From: an uncultured Fretibacterium sp.
GTDB taxonomy: Bacteria; Synergistota; Synergistia; Synergistales; Aminobacteriaceae
DNA: 64,000 bases
Assembly (NCBI GenBank): GCA_937899395.1
Contig: CALBPU010000181.1
Coordinates: forward strand, 1-64,000
Reading direction: 5' to 3'
A model generated the notes under the pieces. It did no database searches and had not been told where the DNA came from. It worked only from the letters and a program-made list of their open reading frames with translations. Below, piece by piece: positions 28,440 through 37,607 of the stretch (its first letter is position 1; the number at the start of each line of letters is the position of its first letter). A program made the translations under genes and the position numbers.

Positions 28440-29663
28440 TTATTTTCTTTTTCCAGCCACAGATCTAAGCAATTTTTTTACCTCAGTAATTGCTCTCTGA
28501 AGCTGAAGATCTTTACTGGTATCTCTATTTGGTTCGCCTTTGACTTCAATATCAGGCGATAATCCAACATGATCTATCAATTTTCCCGACGGTGTGTAAT
28601 ATCTGGCAATCGTTACATAAACTCCGGAACCGTCAGTTAACGGGAACAACGTTTGAACGCTGCCCTTGCCGAAACTTTTTTCACCGATTAATTTTGCCCT
28701 GCCTTTATCGCTCAAAGCACCTGCAACGATTTCAGATGCCGAAGCACTTCCGCCGTTGATTAATACGTTCATTGGAACTGACGTTAAGTAAAATGATTTA
28801 TCGACATAATATTGATCGTTAGCTCTCTTTGAACGTCCTTTAGTTTCGACGACCAAACCGTTATTAACGAACATGCTGACAACTTTAACACTTACGTCAA
28901 GAAGGCCACCACCGTTGTTTCTCAAGTCCAAAATTAAAGCCTTCATGCCTTGTTTAACTAAATCTCTAACGGCATTTCTTGCTTCTTCAGCGGTATCGTG
29001 TTTGAACTGAGTTAATTTGAGGTAGCCAATATCGTCCGAAAGCATTTCATAACGAACGCTGTGTAACTTTATAATCTCCCTTGTTATTTCAAAGCTCAAA
29101 AGTTCGTCCTCATTTTCACGTCTGACCCAGACCGTAACTTTTGTGCCTGCTTCACCGCGTAATTTTTGGACAACCCTGTCAGAAGTCCAGCCGACAACGA
29201 CTTCATCATCGATTTTAACGATCATGTCCTTGTTTTTTAAGCCTGCACGTTCAGCGGGAGAATCTTCCATCGGGCTAATAACGACGACAGCTCCGTCCCT
29301 GTCTCCGATGTACATTCCTAAACCGCCGTAATGTCCTTCAAGTTCAATCTCTTCATCTTTTAATTGCTTTGGAGATACGAAACGGGTGTAAGGGTCTTTC
29401 CATGCTTCAACCATTCCTTTAGCGGCACCGTGCAGTAAATCTTCGTCGGAAGCGGGCTTTTTGTCAGCGTCAACCTGATAATTTTCGATGATGTAACGAA
29501 CTTGGCGCAAAAGCCATAAAGACCTGACATTAAACGGGGATATTCTGTTAAAATCTTCGTCGGAGAAGTCAGCCGATATAGCTTTGAAGGCATATAAAGA
29601 ACCGAACAACGCTAATAAAACTAAAAACAGAACATACTTTTTTTGTTTTTTCAAATTTTTCAA
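28440..29663 (-). CDS. ctpA: carboxyl-terminal processing protease (S41, CtpA) with PDZ domain
   Basis: Periplasmic tail-specific protease, about 407 residues. N-terminal membrane/signal segment, PDZ domain (about 95-175, GGLGMYIGDRDGAVVVISP), then the S41 catalytic core with Ser in INGGSASASEIVAG and Lys in GEKSFGKGSVQT. Start put at TTG 29663, eight bases after AGAGG; a GTG at 29672 would overlap that site. In several bacteria CtpA-type proteases trim M23 cell-wall hydrolases, and here it follows two M23 genes and ftsEX, which supports a role in cell separation (inference). Confidence 0.93.
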   Translation of the reverse strand: MKNLKKQKKYVLFLVLLALFGSLYAFKAISADFSDEDFNRISPFNVRSLWLLRQVRYIIENYQVDADKKPASDEDLLHGAAKGMVEAWKDPYTRFVSPKQLKDEEIELEGHYGGLGMYIGDRDGAVVVISPMEDSPAERAGLKNKDMIVKIDDEVVVGWTSDRVVQKLRGEAGTKVTVWVRRENEDELLSFEITREIIKLHSVRYEMLSDDIGYLKLTQFKHDTAEEARNAVRDLVKQGMKALILDLRNNGGGLLDVSVKVVSMFVNNGLVVETKGRSKRANDQYYVDKSFYLTSVPMNVLINGGSASASEIVAGALSDKGRAKLIGEKSFGKGSVQTLFPLTDGSGVYVTIARYYTPSGKLIDHVGLSPDIEVKGEPNRDTSKDLQLQRAITEVKKLLRSVAGKRK

Positions 29664-29723
29664 TCTATGCACCTCTTTTATGAAAATATGCTTTAATCTC
29701 TCGGAAATTATACAGCATAATTT

Positions 29724-30968
29724 TTATATCAGGTAATTCATGGGATTTACAGCCGAGCCGTTTTTCCTGACCTCAAAATGCAATCCGTATTCCGAATTTG
29801 TTCCTGAATTTCCTACACGGCCGATAACTGTTCCTGCTTTAACCGAAGCTCCTTCACGAACCGAAGCTCCTCCTAAATGGGCATAAACAGTTGATAAATC
29901 ACCGCCGTGATCAATTATTATAACCTGTCCGAAACCTCTTAACCAACCTTGATATAAAACTTCACCTGCTCCGGCAGCTTTAACGGGAGTTCCTGAAGAT
30001 GCCTTAATATCAATTCCGGAGTTAAAAATTTTTGTTTTGAAAGTCGGGTGAACTCGTGAACCGTATTGCATAGTTACTGTACCGTTTACAGGCCATGAAA
30101 GAGCGCCGGGAGCTTTTCGAGCTGTTGCAGCAGCAGGTTGAGCTTGAGTTTTTTGTGGAGCTTTATTGTTATTAGAAGCAGTTTTATTTTTTGCAACAGT
30201 TTTTTGTGAAGCGGCTTTTGTTTGAGCAGTTTTCTTTTGTTTCATCAAAGAATTTATTTTGCTTCCGACAGCCCTTTGAGCATTTTCAAGTTCTTTAGCG
30301 GCGGCTTCAGCCCTTTTCTGTTCACTTTGAACATTTTTCAACAAAGTGTCAGTTTGTTTAATAGTTGAGTCATATTCAGCACGTTTCTTTTTTAATTCAT
30401 CAGCTTGTTTACGAATTTTAGATTGATCAGCTTCAAGTTTTCTCCTAGCTTCTATTAATTCATTTTCCTGTTGAGTTAAATCATTAAGCATTTTTTGGTC
30501 ATTGCGGGCAAATAATTTTAACATATAAGCAGTATTTACGGCATCATGAGGGTCTGTTGAATTTAATATCAGGCTCAAAGTGTTTTCTTCAGGAATAAAT
30601 TTGTAAAGTTCAGGAACTCTTTCTTTGAGAATAGCAATAATTTTTGACATTGAAGCATTTACAGTTTTTATGCGCTTATCCAGTTCATCAACAGATTTGT
30701 TTAACTTTGAATTTTCACTTTCAAGATCATTCATTTTTGCTTGAGAAGCTGAAGCATCCTTTTTGAGTTTCGACAGTTGCCCCAACAAAGTTTTTGATTG
30801 TTTGGATTTTTCTTTAGCTATCGAATTGTACTGCTGAATTTTTTTCTTCATGTCATTTTGATTTTTTTGTTGAGTTTTAATTTGACTGTCTATATTTGCC
30901 GAATAGACTTCAGAATTAATACTCATAATTAATAACATCAGCGATAAAATTGCAACAAATTTTTTCAT
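29724..30968 (-). CDS. coiled-coil M23/LytM protein with degenerate active site (EnvC-like)
   Basis: About 414 residues: signal peptide, long coiled coil (about residues 28-250, Lys/Gln/Glu rich), an Ala/Gln/Lys/Pro linker and a C-terminal LytM domain. The LytM domain has FNSGIDI where active enzymes have H-x-G-x-D, and YGLHFEV where they have H-L-H-F-E, so one zinc ligand and the catalytic His are missing. This is the pattern of EnvC-type proteins, which activate amidases instead of cutting peptidoglycan. It follows its active-looking paralogue by ten bases and belongs to the ftsEX operon. ATG 30968 preferred over the adjacent TTG 30971. Confidence 0.88.
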   Translation of the reverse strand: MKKFVAILSLMLLIMSINSEVYSANIDSQIKTQQKNQNDMKKKIQQYNSIAKEKSKQSKTLLGQLSKLKKDASASQAKMNDLESENSKLNKSVDELDKRIKTVNASMSKIIAILKERVPELYKFIPEENTLSLILNSTDPHDAVNTAYMLKLFARNDQKMLNDLTQQENELIEARRKLEADQSKIRKQADELKKKRAEYDSTIKQTDTLLKNVQSEQKRAEAAAKELENAQRAVGSKINSLMKQKKTAQTKAASQKTVAKNKTASNNNKAPQKTQAQPAAATARKAPGALSWPVNGTVTMQYGSRVHPTFKTKIFNSGIDIKASSGTPVKAAGAGEVLYQGWLRGFGQVIIIDHGGDLSTVYAHLGGASVREGASVKAGTVIGRVGNSGTNSEYGLHFEVRKNGSAVNPMNYLI

Positions 30969-30980
30969 CAATATCCCTCC

Positions 30981-32168
30981 TTAACGTTTCAAATATTTTA
31001 TAGGATTTGCTGGTGTACCAAAAACTCTGACTTCAAAATGTAAATGGTAGCCTGTTGTATTACCTGTTTTACCTACACGAGCTATTACAGCACCGTTTTT
31101 AACGACTTGTCCTTCTTTTACAAGGCTTGCTGAAAGATGAGCATATAAAGTTGAATAACCTCTTCCGTGATCTAAAACGACAACACGTCCGTAACCTCTT
31201 AACCAACCGTCATAAATCACTTCTCCCGGAGCGGCTGCTTTAACAGGAGTTCCGTTTGGAGCAGCAATATCAATGCCCGAATGTAAAATATTTCGTTTTA
31301 AGATCGGGTGCATTCTATTTCCGTAACCGCTTGCAATTTGACCTCTTACAGGCCAATCGAACATGGAGCCTTTACCTGTTACATAAGATTTTTTGGCAGC
31401 TTCAGAACGTTTCCTTTGTAATTCCGCTATCATTCTTCCTGCTTGTTTTTGAGCTTGTTCGGCTTCAATAGCGGCTTTTTCGGCCAATGCTTTTTTCTTC
31501 TTTATCGAGCTTATAAATGAGTTTGTCTCTTTGATACTAAGTTTATATTTATTGCGCTGGGTTTGAACAGCTTCGGTTTTTTCCTGTAATCTTGTTTGTT
31601 GCTCGTTCATGGTTTGACGGCTTAAATCAAGATTTTGAACTCTCGATTGAAGTTGTGATAAAATCTCCTCATCACGTTGAGTAACTAAATTCAACAAATG
31701 TGCAGTTTCAACAGCTTCAAAAACGCTTCTTGATGCAAACATCATTCGCATAGTACCGGCTTCTCCGTATTTATACATGTCAAGCAATCTGCCTTTCATT
31801 TGTTCGGAGAGTTCAGCTATTTTAACCTGTTCATCTTTTATGTTGTCATCAAGGACATCTATATTTTCCTGAATTTTTTTGTTTTGAAGTTCAAGGACTG
31901 TTAATTCCTGCCGTGCAACGCTTTCATCTTGCTGTAAAGTATTTACTTTAGTTAGTAAACTCTCAACCTGATTTCCCATATCTTGAACTTGCTTCTTGTA
32001 TTTCTCTACTTGTTTGGCAAGATCAGAACGTTTTTTTTCTTCTTCTGCTATTTGAGAATCAATGCTTCCTTTACTCTTTTTAGCAGCGGAATTTACAGGT
32101 GTTGAGACATAAATTAATGAAATTACAACTAAAATAACAAGACTTGAAAACTTTATAAACTTACGCAT
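30981..32168 (-). CDS. coiled-coil M23 (LytM) metallopeptidase next to ftsX
   Basis: 395 residues with signal peptide, long coiled coil (about 35-245) and a C-terminal LytM domain whose ligands are intact: HSGIDI (H-x-G-x-D), YAHLS and YHLHFEV (H-x-H). Predicted zinc endopeptidase that cuts peptidoglycan cross-links outside the inner membrane. It directly abuts the ftsX stop, so it is probably the periplasmic effector held by FtsX through the coiled coil, as EnvC/PcsB/CwlO are elsewhere (established for those systems, inferred here). Confidence 0.92.
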   Translation of the reverse strand: MRKFIKFSSLVILVVISLIYVSTPVNSAAKKSKGSIDSQIAEEEKKRSDLAKQVEKYKKQVQDMGNQVESLLTKVNTLQQDESVARQELTVLELQNKKIQENIDVLDDNIKDEQVKIAELSEQMKGRLLDMYKYGEAGTMRMMFASRSVFEAVETAHLLNLVTQRDEEILSQLQSRVQNLDLSRQTMNEQQTRLQEKTEAVQTQRNKYKLSIKETNSFISSIKKKKALAEKAAIEAEQAQKQAGRMIAELQRKRSEAAKKSYVTGKGSMFDWPVRGQIASGYGNRMHPILKRNILHSGIDIAAPNGTPVKAAAPGEVIYDGWLRGYGRVVVLDHGRGYSTLYAHLSASLVKEGQVVKNGAVIARVGKTGNTTGYHLHFEVRVFGTPANPIKYLKR

Positions 32169-33065
32169 TTATTCGGGCCTCGTTATTGAGTTTATGAACC
32201 TCGCTACAACAATGTAACTGCAAACCCAACCTAATGTTGCTCCAAATCCTGCTAACAAACCGCAAAATCTGAAAATTATATTTTTATCCGTCAACAAACT
32301 TGTGCGCAAAAACGGTAAACTGTTTTCTAATAAGGCTATTCCTGGGAAATATGTTCCAAGAATGCCGCCAGCAGCTATTAATGCACCGAAAAACGCTAAT
32401 AACGTTCCTTCAAGCACAAATGGCGATGCTATGTAAGCACGTGTTGCTCCGATTAAATACATTATTCCTATTTCATCTCTTCGTGAATATAATGAAATAT
32501 GTATAGTGTTATAAACAACTAACGCAGTTATTACAACGGATAATATAAACATTACAAGAGCAACTCTTGACGAAATATTTGATAATGCTGAAATCCTTTT
32601 TACAACCATTCCGGCATACACAACATCGTCAACTTCAGGAAGTGCTTTTAATTCATCAACTAAAGGCTCAACATCTTCTGCTTTTCTGACGTGAATTTCA
32701 AAATTATAAGGTATCGGATTTTCACCTAACATCTCTAAAGCTCTGGAATGGCTGCCCATTTTCTCCTGAAGTTTTGCAAGCGAATCTGAAGGTGAATATA
32801 CTTTCATTGCCGAAACATATTCTAATTCCTGAATTTTTTCAGCTACTGAATTAACGTCTAAAGTAGTGTCCTTAACTAAATATGCCTGAACAACCAATTC
32901 ACTTTCAAGGCGATTCAAGAGATTTTCAAGATTTAATGAAAATAGCGTCGTAATTCCTAAAATCCACAGCATAACTCCTGCCGTAATTAAAGTTAATAAC
33001 CCTAAAATCCAGTGTCGGGCTATTAACCTGAACATATCACGCAATATATATTTTATAGTAGTCAT
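32169..33065 (-). CDS. ftsX: cell division ABC transporter permease FtsX
   Basis: 298-residue permease-like protein with four membrane spans: one near residues 20-45, then a large periplasmic loop (about 50-165), and three in the C-terminal half. This is the FtsX topology. With FtsE it forms a mechanotransmitting ABC complex that switches on cell-wall hydrolases at the septum. Its ATG overlaps the ftsE stop by one base (TAATG), and its stop is directly followed by the start of the M23 gene. Confidence 0.94.
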   Translation of the reverse strand: MTTIKYILRDMFRLIARHWILGLLTLITAGVMLWILGITTLFSLNLENLLNRLESELVVQAYLVKDTTLDVNSVAEKIQELEYVSAMKVYSPSDSLAKLQEKMGSHSRALEMLGENPIPYNFEIHVRKAEDVEPLVDELKALPEVDDVVYAGMVVKRISALSNISSRVALVMFILSVVITALVVYNTIHISLYSRRDEIGIMYLIGATRAYIASPFVLEGTLLAFFGALIAAGGILGTYFPGIALLENSLPFLRTSLLTDKNIIFRFCGLLAGFGATLGWVCSYIVVARFINSITRPE

Positions 33066-33748
33066 TAATTATAAGAGCCTCCCTTCTCATCTCTGATTAA
33101 TCTGCCGTTTTCAAGCTCTATAACTCGTTTTCTTGATGAATTTACTATTGCTTGATTATGAGTTGACATTACAACCGTAACTCCAGCAGCATTTATTGCA
33201 AATAAAATCTTCATTACCTCAGCAGCTGTGTGAAAATCTAAATTTCCAGTCGGTTCGTCCGCTATAAATAACGAAGGTGTGTTTGCTAATGCTCTTGCGA
33301 TTGCAACTCTTTGCTGTTCTCCTCCTGAAAGCTGTGCTGGTTTCATCGAACGTCTTCGCCACAAACCTACTTGATTTATAACATCTTTAGTTCGCTCTTC
33401 AACAAGATTTTTCGGAACTGACATTGTTTCCATTACAAAAGCAACATTTTCATAAACTGTAAGTGCAGGAATCAATTTGAAATCCTGAGCTACTAATCCT
33501 ACATCACGTCTGTAATAAGGGACGTCCGAACTTCTCATTCGTCTGAGATCATAATCTCCAACCGTTATTGAACCTTTTGAAGGCAACAATTCACGTGTTA
33601 TTAAGCGTAGTAATGTTGATTTTCCCGAACCTGTCTGACCGATTATATAAACAAATTCTCCTTGAGTAATATCCAAGCTAATATCCGTAAGTGCTGCTAT
33701 ATCAGGCTGAAATATTTTTGTTACTCCCGAAAAATTTATATTCATCAA
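33065..33748 (-). CDS. ftsE: cell division ATP-binding protein FtsE
   Basis: 227-residue ABC ATPase. Walker A GQTGSGKST, signature LSGGEQQRVAIARAL, Walker B SLFIADEPTGNLD and the switch His in VVMSTHNQA are all present. Partner of FtsX. The first codon may be TTG 33748 or ATG 33745; GGAGATGA lies upstream inside the preceding gene. Third in the gppA-hypothetical-ftsE-ftsX-M23-M23-ctpA series. Confidence 0.96.
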   Translation of the reverse strand: MMNINFSGVTKIFQPDIAALTDISLDITQGEFVYIIGQTGSGKSTLLRLITRELLPSKGSITVGDYDLRRMRSSDVPYYRRDVGLVAQDFKLIPALTVYENVAFVMETMSVPKNLVEERTKDVINQVGLWRRRSMKPAQLSGGEQQRVAIARALANTPSLFIADEPTGNLDFHTAAEVMKILFAINAAGVTVVMSTHNQAIVNSSRKRVIELENGRLIRDEKGGSYN

Positions 33749-34645
33749 TTATTCATCTCCTTTATATTTAGCTCGTTCTATCATTGCCTGCTGTGTGTCG
33801 TATTCTCCCCATAATGCGAGTATTATGTCATCTGTTGACATCTTTCTGACTTCTTTAAGTTCATTGTAAAGTTCATGATTCAAATATTCCCACAAAACAA
33901 ACGTAGTATCTGAATTTTTTCCGTTATCATAATTAAACCTTTTCACAATAAGCCAACCTGATACAGGATTATATAAAATAACAGGCGAAATTTTTTGTGC
34001 TGCTACATGATCTATTTCAAGTTTTGTAAATGAAAGTTGTTTCAGTTCGCTAATAACGCCTTTATCAGGTATATTCAAAATTGAAAACCATATTTTCATT
34101 ACATTTTTTGAATCCGTAAAAGTTTCAGGCCCCGCCTTTAACCATGCTTTTAATCTGCGTGCAGTTTCAAATTCATGTCGTGCCAATGCAAATCTTAAAG
34201 TCCAATAAGTCTTGCAAAGCGTTAAATCATTCTTCATAGTTTCGTTGAAAGTTTTTTCGTCTGAAAACTTTATTTCTTTTTCTCTTAATATGGTTTTTAA
34301 CATTAATAACGTCGGAACATGCCTTCCGGGAGGTTCGGTCAATGAAAATAATTCTTTACGAAGAGCATTAACTGTTTCTTTCGGAATTACTGTAGGTTTT
34401 GAATTTCCGTTCGACAAAGATAAAACTTGATCATCATATAAAAATACATCTTGATGTTTATCTCCTGATTTTAACACCCATTTTGAACCGATTCCGAGCA
34501 AATATTGATTATGAGGTAACAACAACATCACCGAAGGTTCTTCAGGCATTGTAATATTATTCGGGATATTTTCGGGCGGCAATTCCGCTAAAGTTCCGTT
34601 AGACATTAATTCAAGCAACAATTTTTCATTCACCTCTCTCATCAT
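33749..34645 (-). CDS. hypothetical protein upstream of ftsE
   Basis: About 298 residues, soluble, no signal peptide, no family recognised. It has a strand-rich N-terminal half and a helical middle (LRFALARHEFETARRLKAW). The frame opens at ATG 34645, inside the end of gppA (20-base overlap); TTG at 34621, eleven bases after AGAGAGG and just past the gppA stop, is an equally good start. It is adjacent to ftsE without a gap, so it probably belongs to the same transcript. Function not assignable. Confidence 0.7.
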   Translation of the reverse strand: MMREVNEKLLLELMSNGTLAELPPENIPNNITMPEEPSVMLLLPHNQYLLGIGSKWVLKSGDKHQDVFLYDDQVLSLSNGNSKPTVIPKETVNALRKELFSLTEPPGRHVPTLLMLKTILREKEIKFSDEKTFNETMKNDLTLCKTYWTLRFALARHEFETARRLKAWLKAGPETFTDSKNVMKIWFSILNIPDKGVISELKQLSFTKLEIDHVAAQKISPVILYNPVSGWLIVKRFNYDNGKNSDTTFVLWEYLNHELYNELKEVRKMSTDDIILALWGEYDTQQAMIERAKYKGDE

Positions 34646-35555
34646 ATATCAACAGTCCGTGCCTCAAGCCGTTAATGCTGACCGTAAATGAATTTACCTC
34701 AAAAAATTTCAATATTGTCAATATAATACATGCACTCCCTAATATTATATCTGCCCTCGCAGGCGGTAAACCGATTATATTTTCACGCTCTTTTAACGTC
34801 AATGATGAATACATTTTTATCTGACGTTCAACATCTCTTACCGTTAAAATTCCTCCGTGAAGTTTTGACGGATCAAAATTTTCACACGCATATTTAACTC
34901 CTGCCATTGACACTGCACCTCCGCCAACTCCGATTATCTTCAGTGTTTCACCTGAAGGCGCAAAATCAATTATATTATACTCAAGCAAAAGATTTTTAAC
35001 ATAATTTACAATTTCATCACAAAATTTTGCTTTAACGGGTTTGTTATTATCGTAGGAAAATTTCTCCAAAAGTGTTACAGCTCCTATCGGAACACTTACG
35101 ATTTTTTCAATGTTACCGTTTAACCCGATTACAAATTCCGTGCTTCCTCCTCCGGAATCAAACATCAAAACTTTTCCCTTAACGTCAAATCCGTCAATAG
35201 CTCCGTACCACGAATATTTTGCTTCGTCTTCTCCGGAAAATACATGAACATCATAACCTGTCGAATCTTTTACCATATTAACAAATTCCTGCGAATTTTT
35301 AGCTGTCCTTAATGCCATAGTACCGACTATGAAAATTTCATCACCGTATTTTTTTGCTCTTCTTACCATTTTAGTTACGGCAGTGCAGGAATTTTTCATG
35401 CTCTGTTCGTTCAAGTATCCCGAAACTGACATTCCTTTTCCGAGTTTCACAACTTCAGTTTCATCACGGATAACTTTTACTTTAGAGTTTATGACATTAG
35501 CAACACGCATTTTTATCGAATTGCTTCCGATGTCTATTACAGCCTTAACCGCCAT
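34626..35555 (-). CDS. Ppx/GppA family phosphatase
   Basis: 309-residue actin-like ATPase-fold enzyme that removes phosphate from polyphosphate or pppGpp. It shows the phosphate-1 loop AVIDIGSNSIKMRVA, the phosphate-2 loop FDSGGGSTEFVIG and GVGGGAVSMAG. The length fits the short Ppx/GppA form without the HD domain. It overlaps yibE/F (35545-35555) and the downstream hypothetical gene. Whether it acts on polyP or pppGpp cannot be told. Confidence 0.93.
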   Translation of the reverse strand: MAVKAVIDIGSNSIKMRVANVINSKVKVIRDETEVVKLGKGMSVSGYLNEQSMKNSCTAVTKMVRRAKKYGDEIFIVGTMALRTAKNSQEFVNMVKDSTGYDVHVFSGEDEAKYSWYGAIDGFDVKGKVLMFDSGGGSTEFVIGLNGNIEKIVSVPIGAVTLLEKFSYDNNKPVKAKFCDEIVNYVKNLLLEYNIIDFAPSGETLKIIGVGGGAVSMAGVKYACENFDPSKLHGGILTVRDVERQIKMYSSLTLKERENIIGLPPARADIILGSACIILTILKFFEVNSFTVSINGLRHGLLIYDERGE

Positions 35556-36678
35556 GTTTCCGCCTCAATGATTCCTGAAATACGAAACAAAATGCCGTTA
35601 CAGGAATTGTGAATAATAATCCTAATGTCCCTGCCAGACTTTGAACAATCTCTTGAGCTATATAAGGGTCGTTCAAAATTCCCGAAATTTCAACTCCTGC
35701 ACTGCAAATTAATATCGCCATCGGTAAAGAGCTTCCGAGATAAGCAAGTATTAATGTGTTAATCATGCTTCCGAGAACTTCGCTTCCGACGTTAAGACCT
35801 GCTAACAAAAGCCTGTCGAGATGAATTTTTTCATCATAATCAACAAATTCGGACATTGAAGCAGTAACTGACACTCCGACATCTAACACCGCTCCTATTG
35901 AGCCTATTAAAACCGATGAAAGCAATACGCCCCTCATGTTCAAATTCGGTAATGTTGAAGCAAGCAAAGCCGAACCTTCACCTGCTAATCCCGACAACTG
36001 CCACAAATGAACCATTGCAGCACCGCAAGCAAAACCGCACATTACTCCGCCTAAACTTCCAAGCAATGAAACTAACATATATCTTATATGTCGGACTACG
36101 CACAAAATCGTTACGGTCGAAATGATGAACACCGAAGCTATTGCAACAGGCACAGGAGACCAGCCCAATGTTACTAACGGTATCATAGTAAATATTAATA
36201 CGCCTATCGAAGCTCCTAATCCTAAAAGCGCAAATAGTCCTCTGTAACCAGTCAACGCTATTAACATCGTGCAAACCGCCATTATTATTCCTGCTACCGA
36301 AGGCACTCTGAATGAATCTGCGATTGAATATTGAACTGTTCCGTCCTCAAAATAATCCCAAACTAACAAATAATTTCGTCCAGGAATAATTTCAAGTCCG
36401 CTTCCCGATAACCTTACCGTGTTTACGGTTATAACTTCACCGCTGTTATTACCCGATAAAACCATCAATATTAATTGACGTTCCAATGTTTCGTATCTGT
36501 CTTCATCACCTGAAATATCGGATTGCCTGATTTTTTCTTCTCCGGCTTCAAGTACTCTTACTATTAAAGATTCGGAGGTGTTCCAGTTTTTAATGGCAAA
36601 ATAATTTACAAGATAATAAAACGTCCACGCTACAGCCAACGCAAAAATTATTTTCAGCACAAAATTTTTAGTCTTCAT
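35545..36678 (-). CDS. YibE/F family membrane protein
   Basis: 377-residue membrane protein with an N-terminal span, a periplasmic strand-rich domain (about 35-125) and about seven spans in the C-terminal half, including the family's VLDVGVSVTASMSEF and NTLILAYLGSSLP segments. YibE/F proteins are reported in lactococci as part of a transport system, but the substrate is not established. It overlaps both neighbours, rluA and gppA, by about ten bases each, indicating one tightly packed operon. Confidence 0.9.
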   Translation of the reverse strand: MKTKNFVLKIIFALAVAWTFYYLVNYFAIKNWNTSESLIVRVLEAGEEKIRQSDISGDEDRYETLERQLILMVLSGNNSGEVITVNTVRLSGSGLEIIPGRNYLLVWDYFEDGTVQYSIADSFRVPSVAGIIMAVCTMLIALTGYRGLFALLGLGASIGVLIFTMIPLVTLGWSPVPVAIASVFIISTVTILCVVRHIRYMLVSLLGSLGGVMCGFACGAAMVHLWQLSGLAGEGSALLASTLPNLNMRGVLLSSVLIGSIGAVLDVGVSVTASMSEFVDYDEKIHLDRLLLAGLNVGSEVLGSMINTLILAYLGSSLPMAILICSAGVEISGILNDPYIAQEIVQSLAGTLGLLFTIPVTAFCFVFQESLRRKHGG

Positions 36679-37606
36679 AGTTATTAATCCTTAACTCTAA
36701 AATTTCTCTCATGTCTTCAGGTAAAGGAGCATAAAATTTTTTACCTGATATTTCATTCAACGATTCTTCATGTAAAATCGGAAATTCTAATTCATAAGCA
36801 TGTAACATAGGACGCTTAATATTTTTCATGAGCCTGTTAAATCCAAAATCTCCGTATTTTCTGTCGCCTAATATCGGGTGCCCTATATGTGCCATATGAA
36901 CCCTTGCTTGATGTGTTCGGCCTGTCTGTAATTCCAGCTCAACCAACGAAATTTTTTCATCTTCAGATGTGGCGAGAGTTTTACAGATTGTTACGGCTTT
37001 CGAGCCTGCTTCAGAGACTTTCACGAGATTTTTTTCAGCGTCCTTTAACAACGGTGCTTCAATCGTAATTTTTTCGGGAGCTTTACCAACAACTATTGCA
37101 CGGTAAAATTTTTTGACCTTGCGTAATTTGAAGACCTCTTCTAATGCTCTTAACGATTTTCCGTGAAGCGCAACAATTAAAATTCCCGTTGTATTTCTAT
37201 CTAGCCTGTGAACCGCAGCAGCCGTCCTTAATCCCGTAACGCTCCAAACTCTTGAAATTATAGAATCTCCTCCGGCTTCATCGGGCTGAACTAAAATTCC
37301 TGAAGGCTTGTTCAGGATTAAAACATTTTCTCCATGAAATATTATTTTGATTTTTCCCCATGAAGAATATTTGTTCGTTAAAATTTTGTTATCGTTTTCA
37401 TTTTTAAGAGGCCATTTAACGATTAACTCATCACCTTCATAGAGCCTTTCGCCGGGTTCACGGATTTTTTTTGAGTTCACACGAACTTCACCGAGCCTTA
37501 TTGACTTCATTATCTCGCCTAAACTCACCCACTTGAATTTCCCCCTTAAAAACCTGTCCAGCCTCCTGCCGTCATCATCTCTTGAAATTTTTATTGAGTA
37601 ACTCAT
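36668..37606 (-). CDS. RluA family 23S rRNA/tRNA pseudouridine synthase
   Basis: 312 residues: N-terminal S4 RNA-binding domain (GRRLDRFLRGKF, IRLGEVRVN) and the pseudouridine synthase core with the catalytic Asp in HRLDRNTTGILIV and the later QTGRTHQARVHMAHIGHPI. It resembles RluC/RluD, which modify 23S rRNA; the exact target is undetermined. One base separates it from the upstream exoribonuclease gene. Confidence 0.93.
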   Translation of the reverse strand: MSYSIKISRDDDGRRLDRFLRGKFKWVSLGEIMKSIRLGEVRVNSKKIREPGERLYEGDELIVKWPLKNENDNKILTNKYSSWGKIKIIFHGENVLILNKPSGILVQPDEAGGDSIISRVWSVTGLRTAAAVHRLDRNTTGILIVALHGKSLRALEEVFKLRKVKKFYRAIVVGKAPEKITIEAPLLKDAEKNLVKVSEAGSKAVTICKTLATSEDEKISLVELELQTGRTHQARVHMAHIGHPILGDRKYGDFGFNRLMKNIKRPMLHAYELEFPILHEESLNEISGKKFYAPLPEDMREILELRINNYED

Positions 37607-37607
37607 T

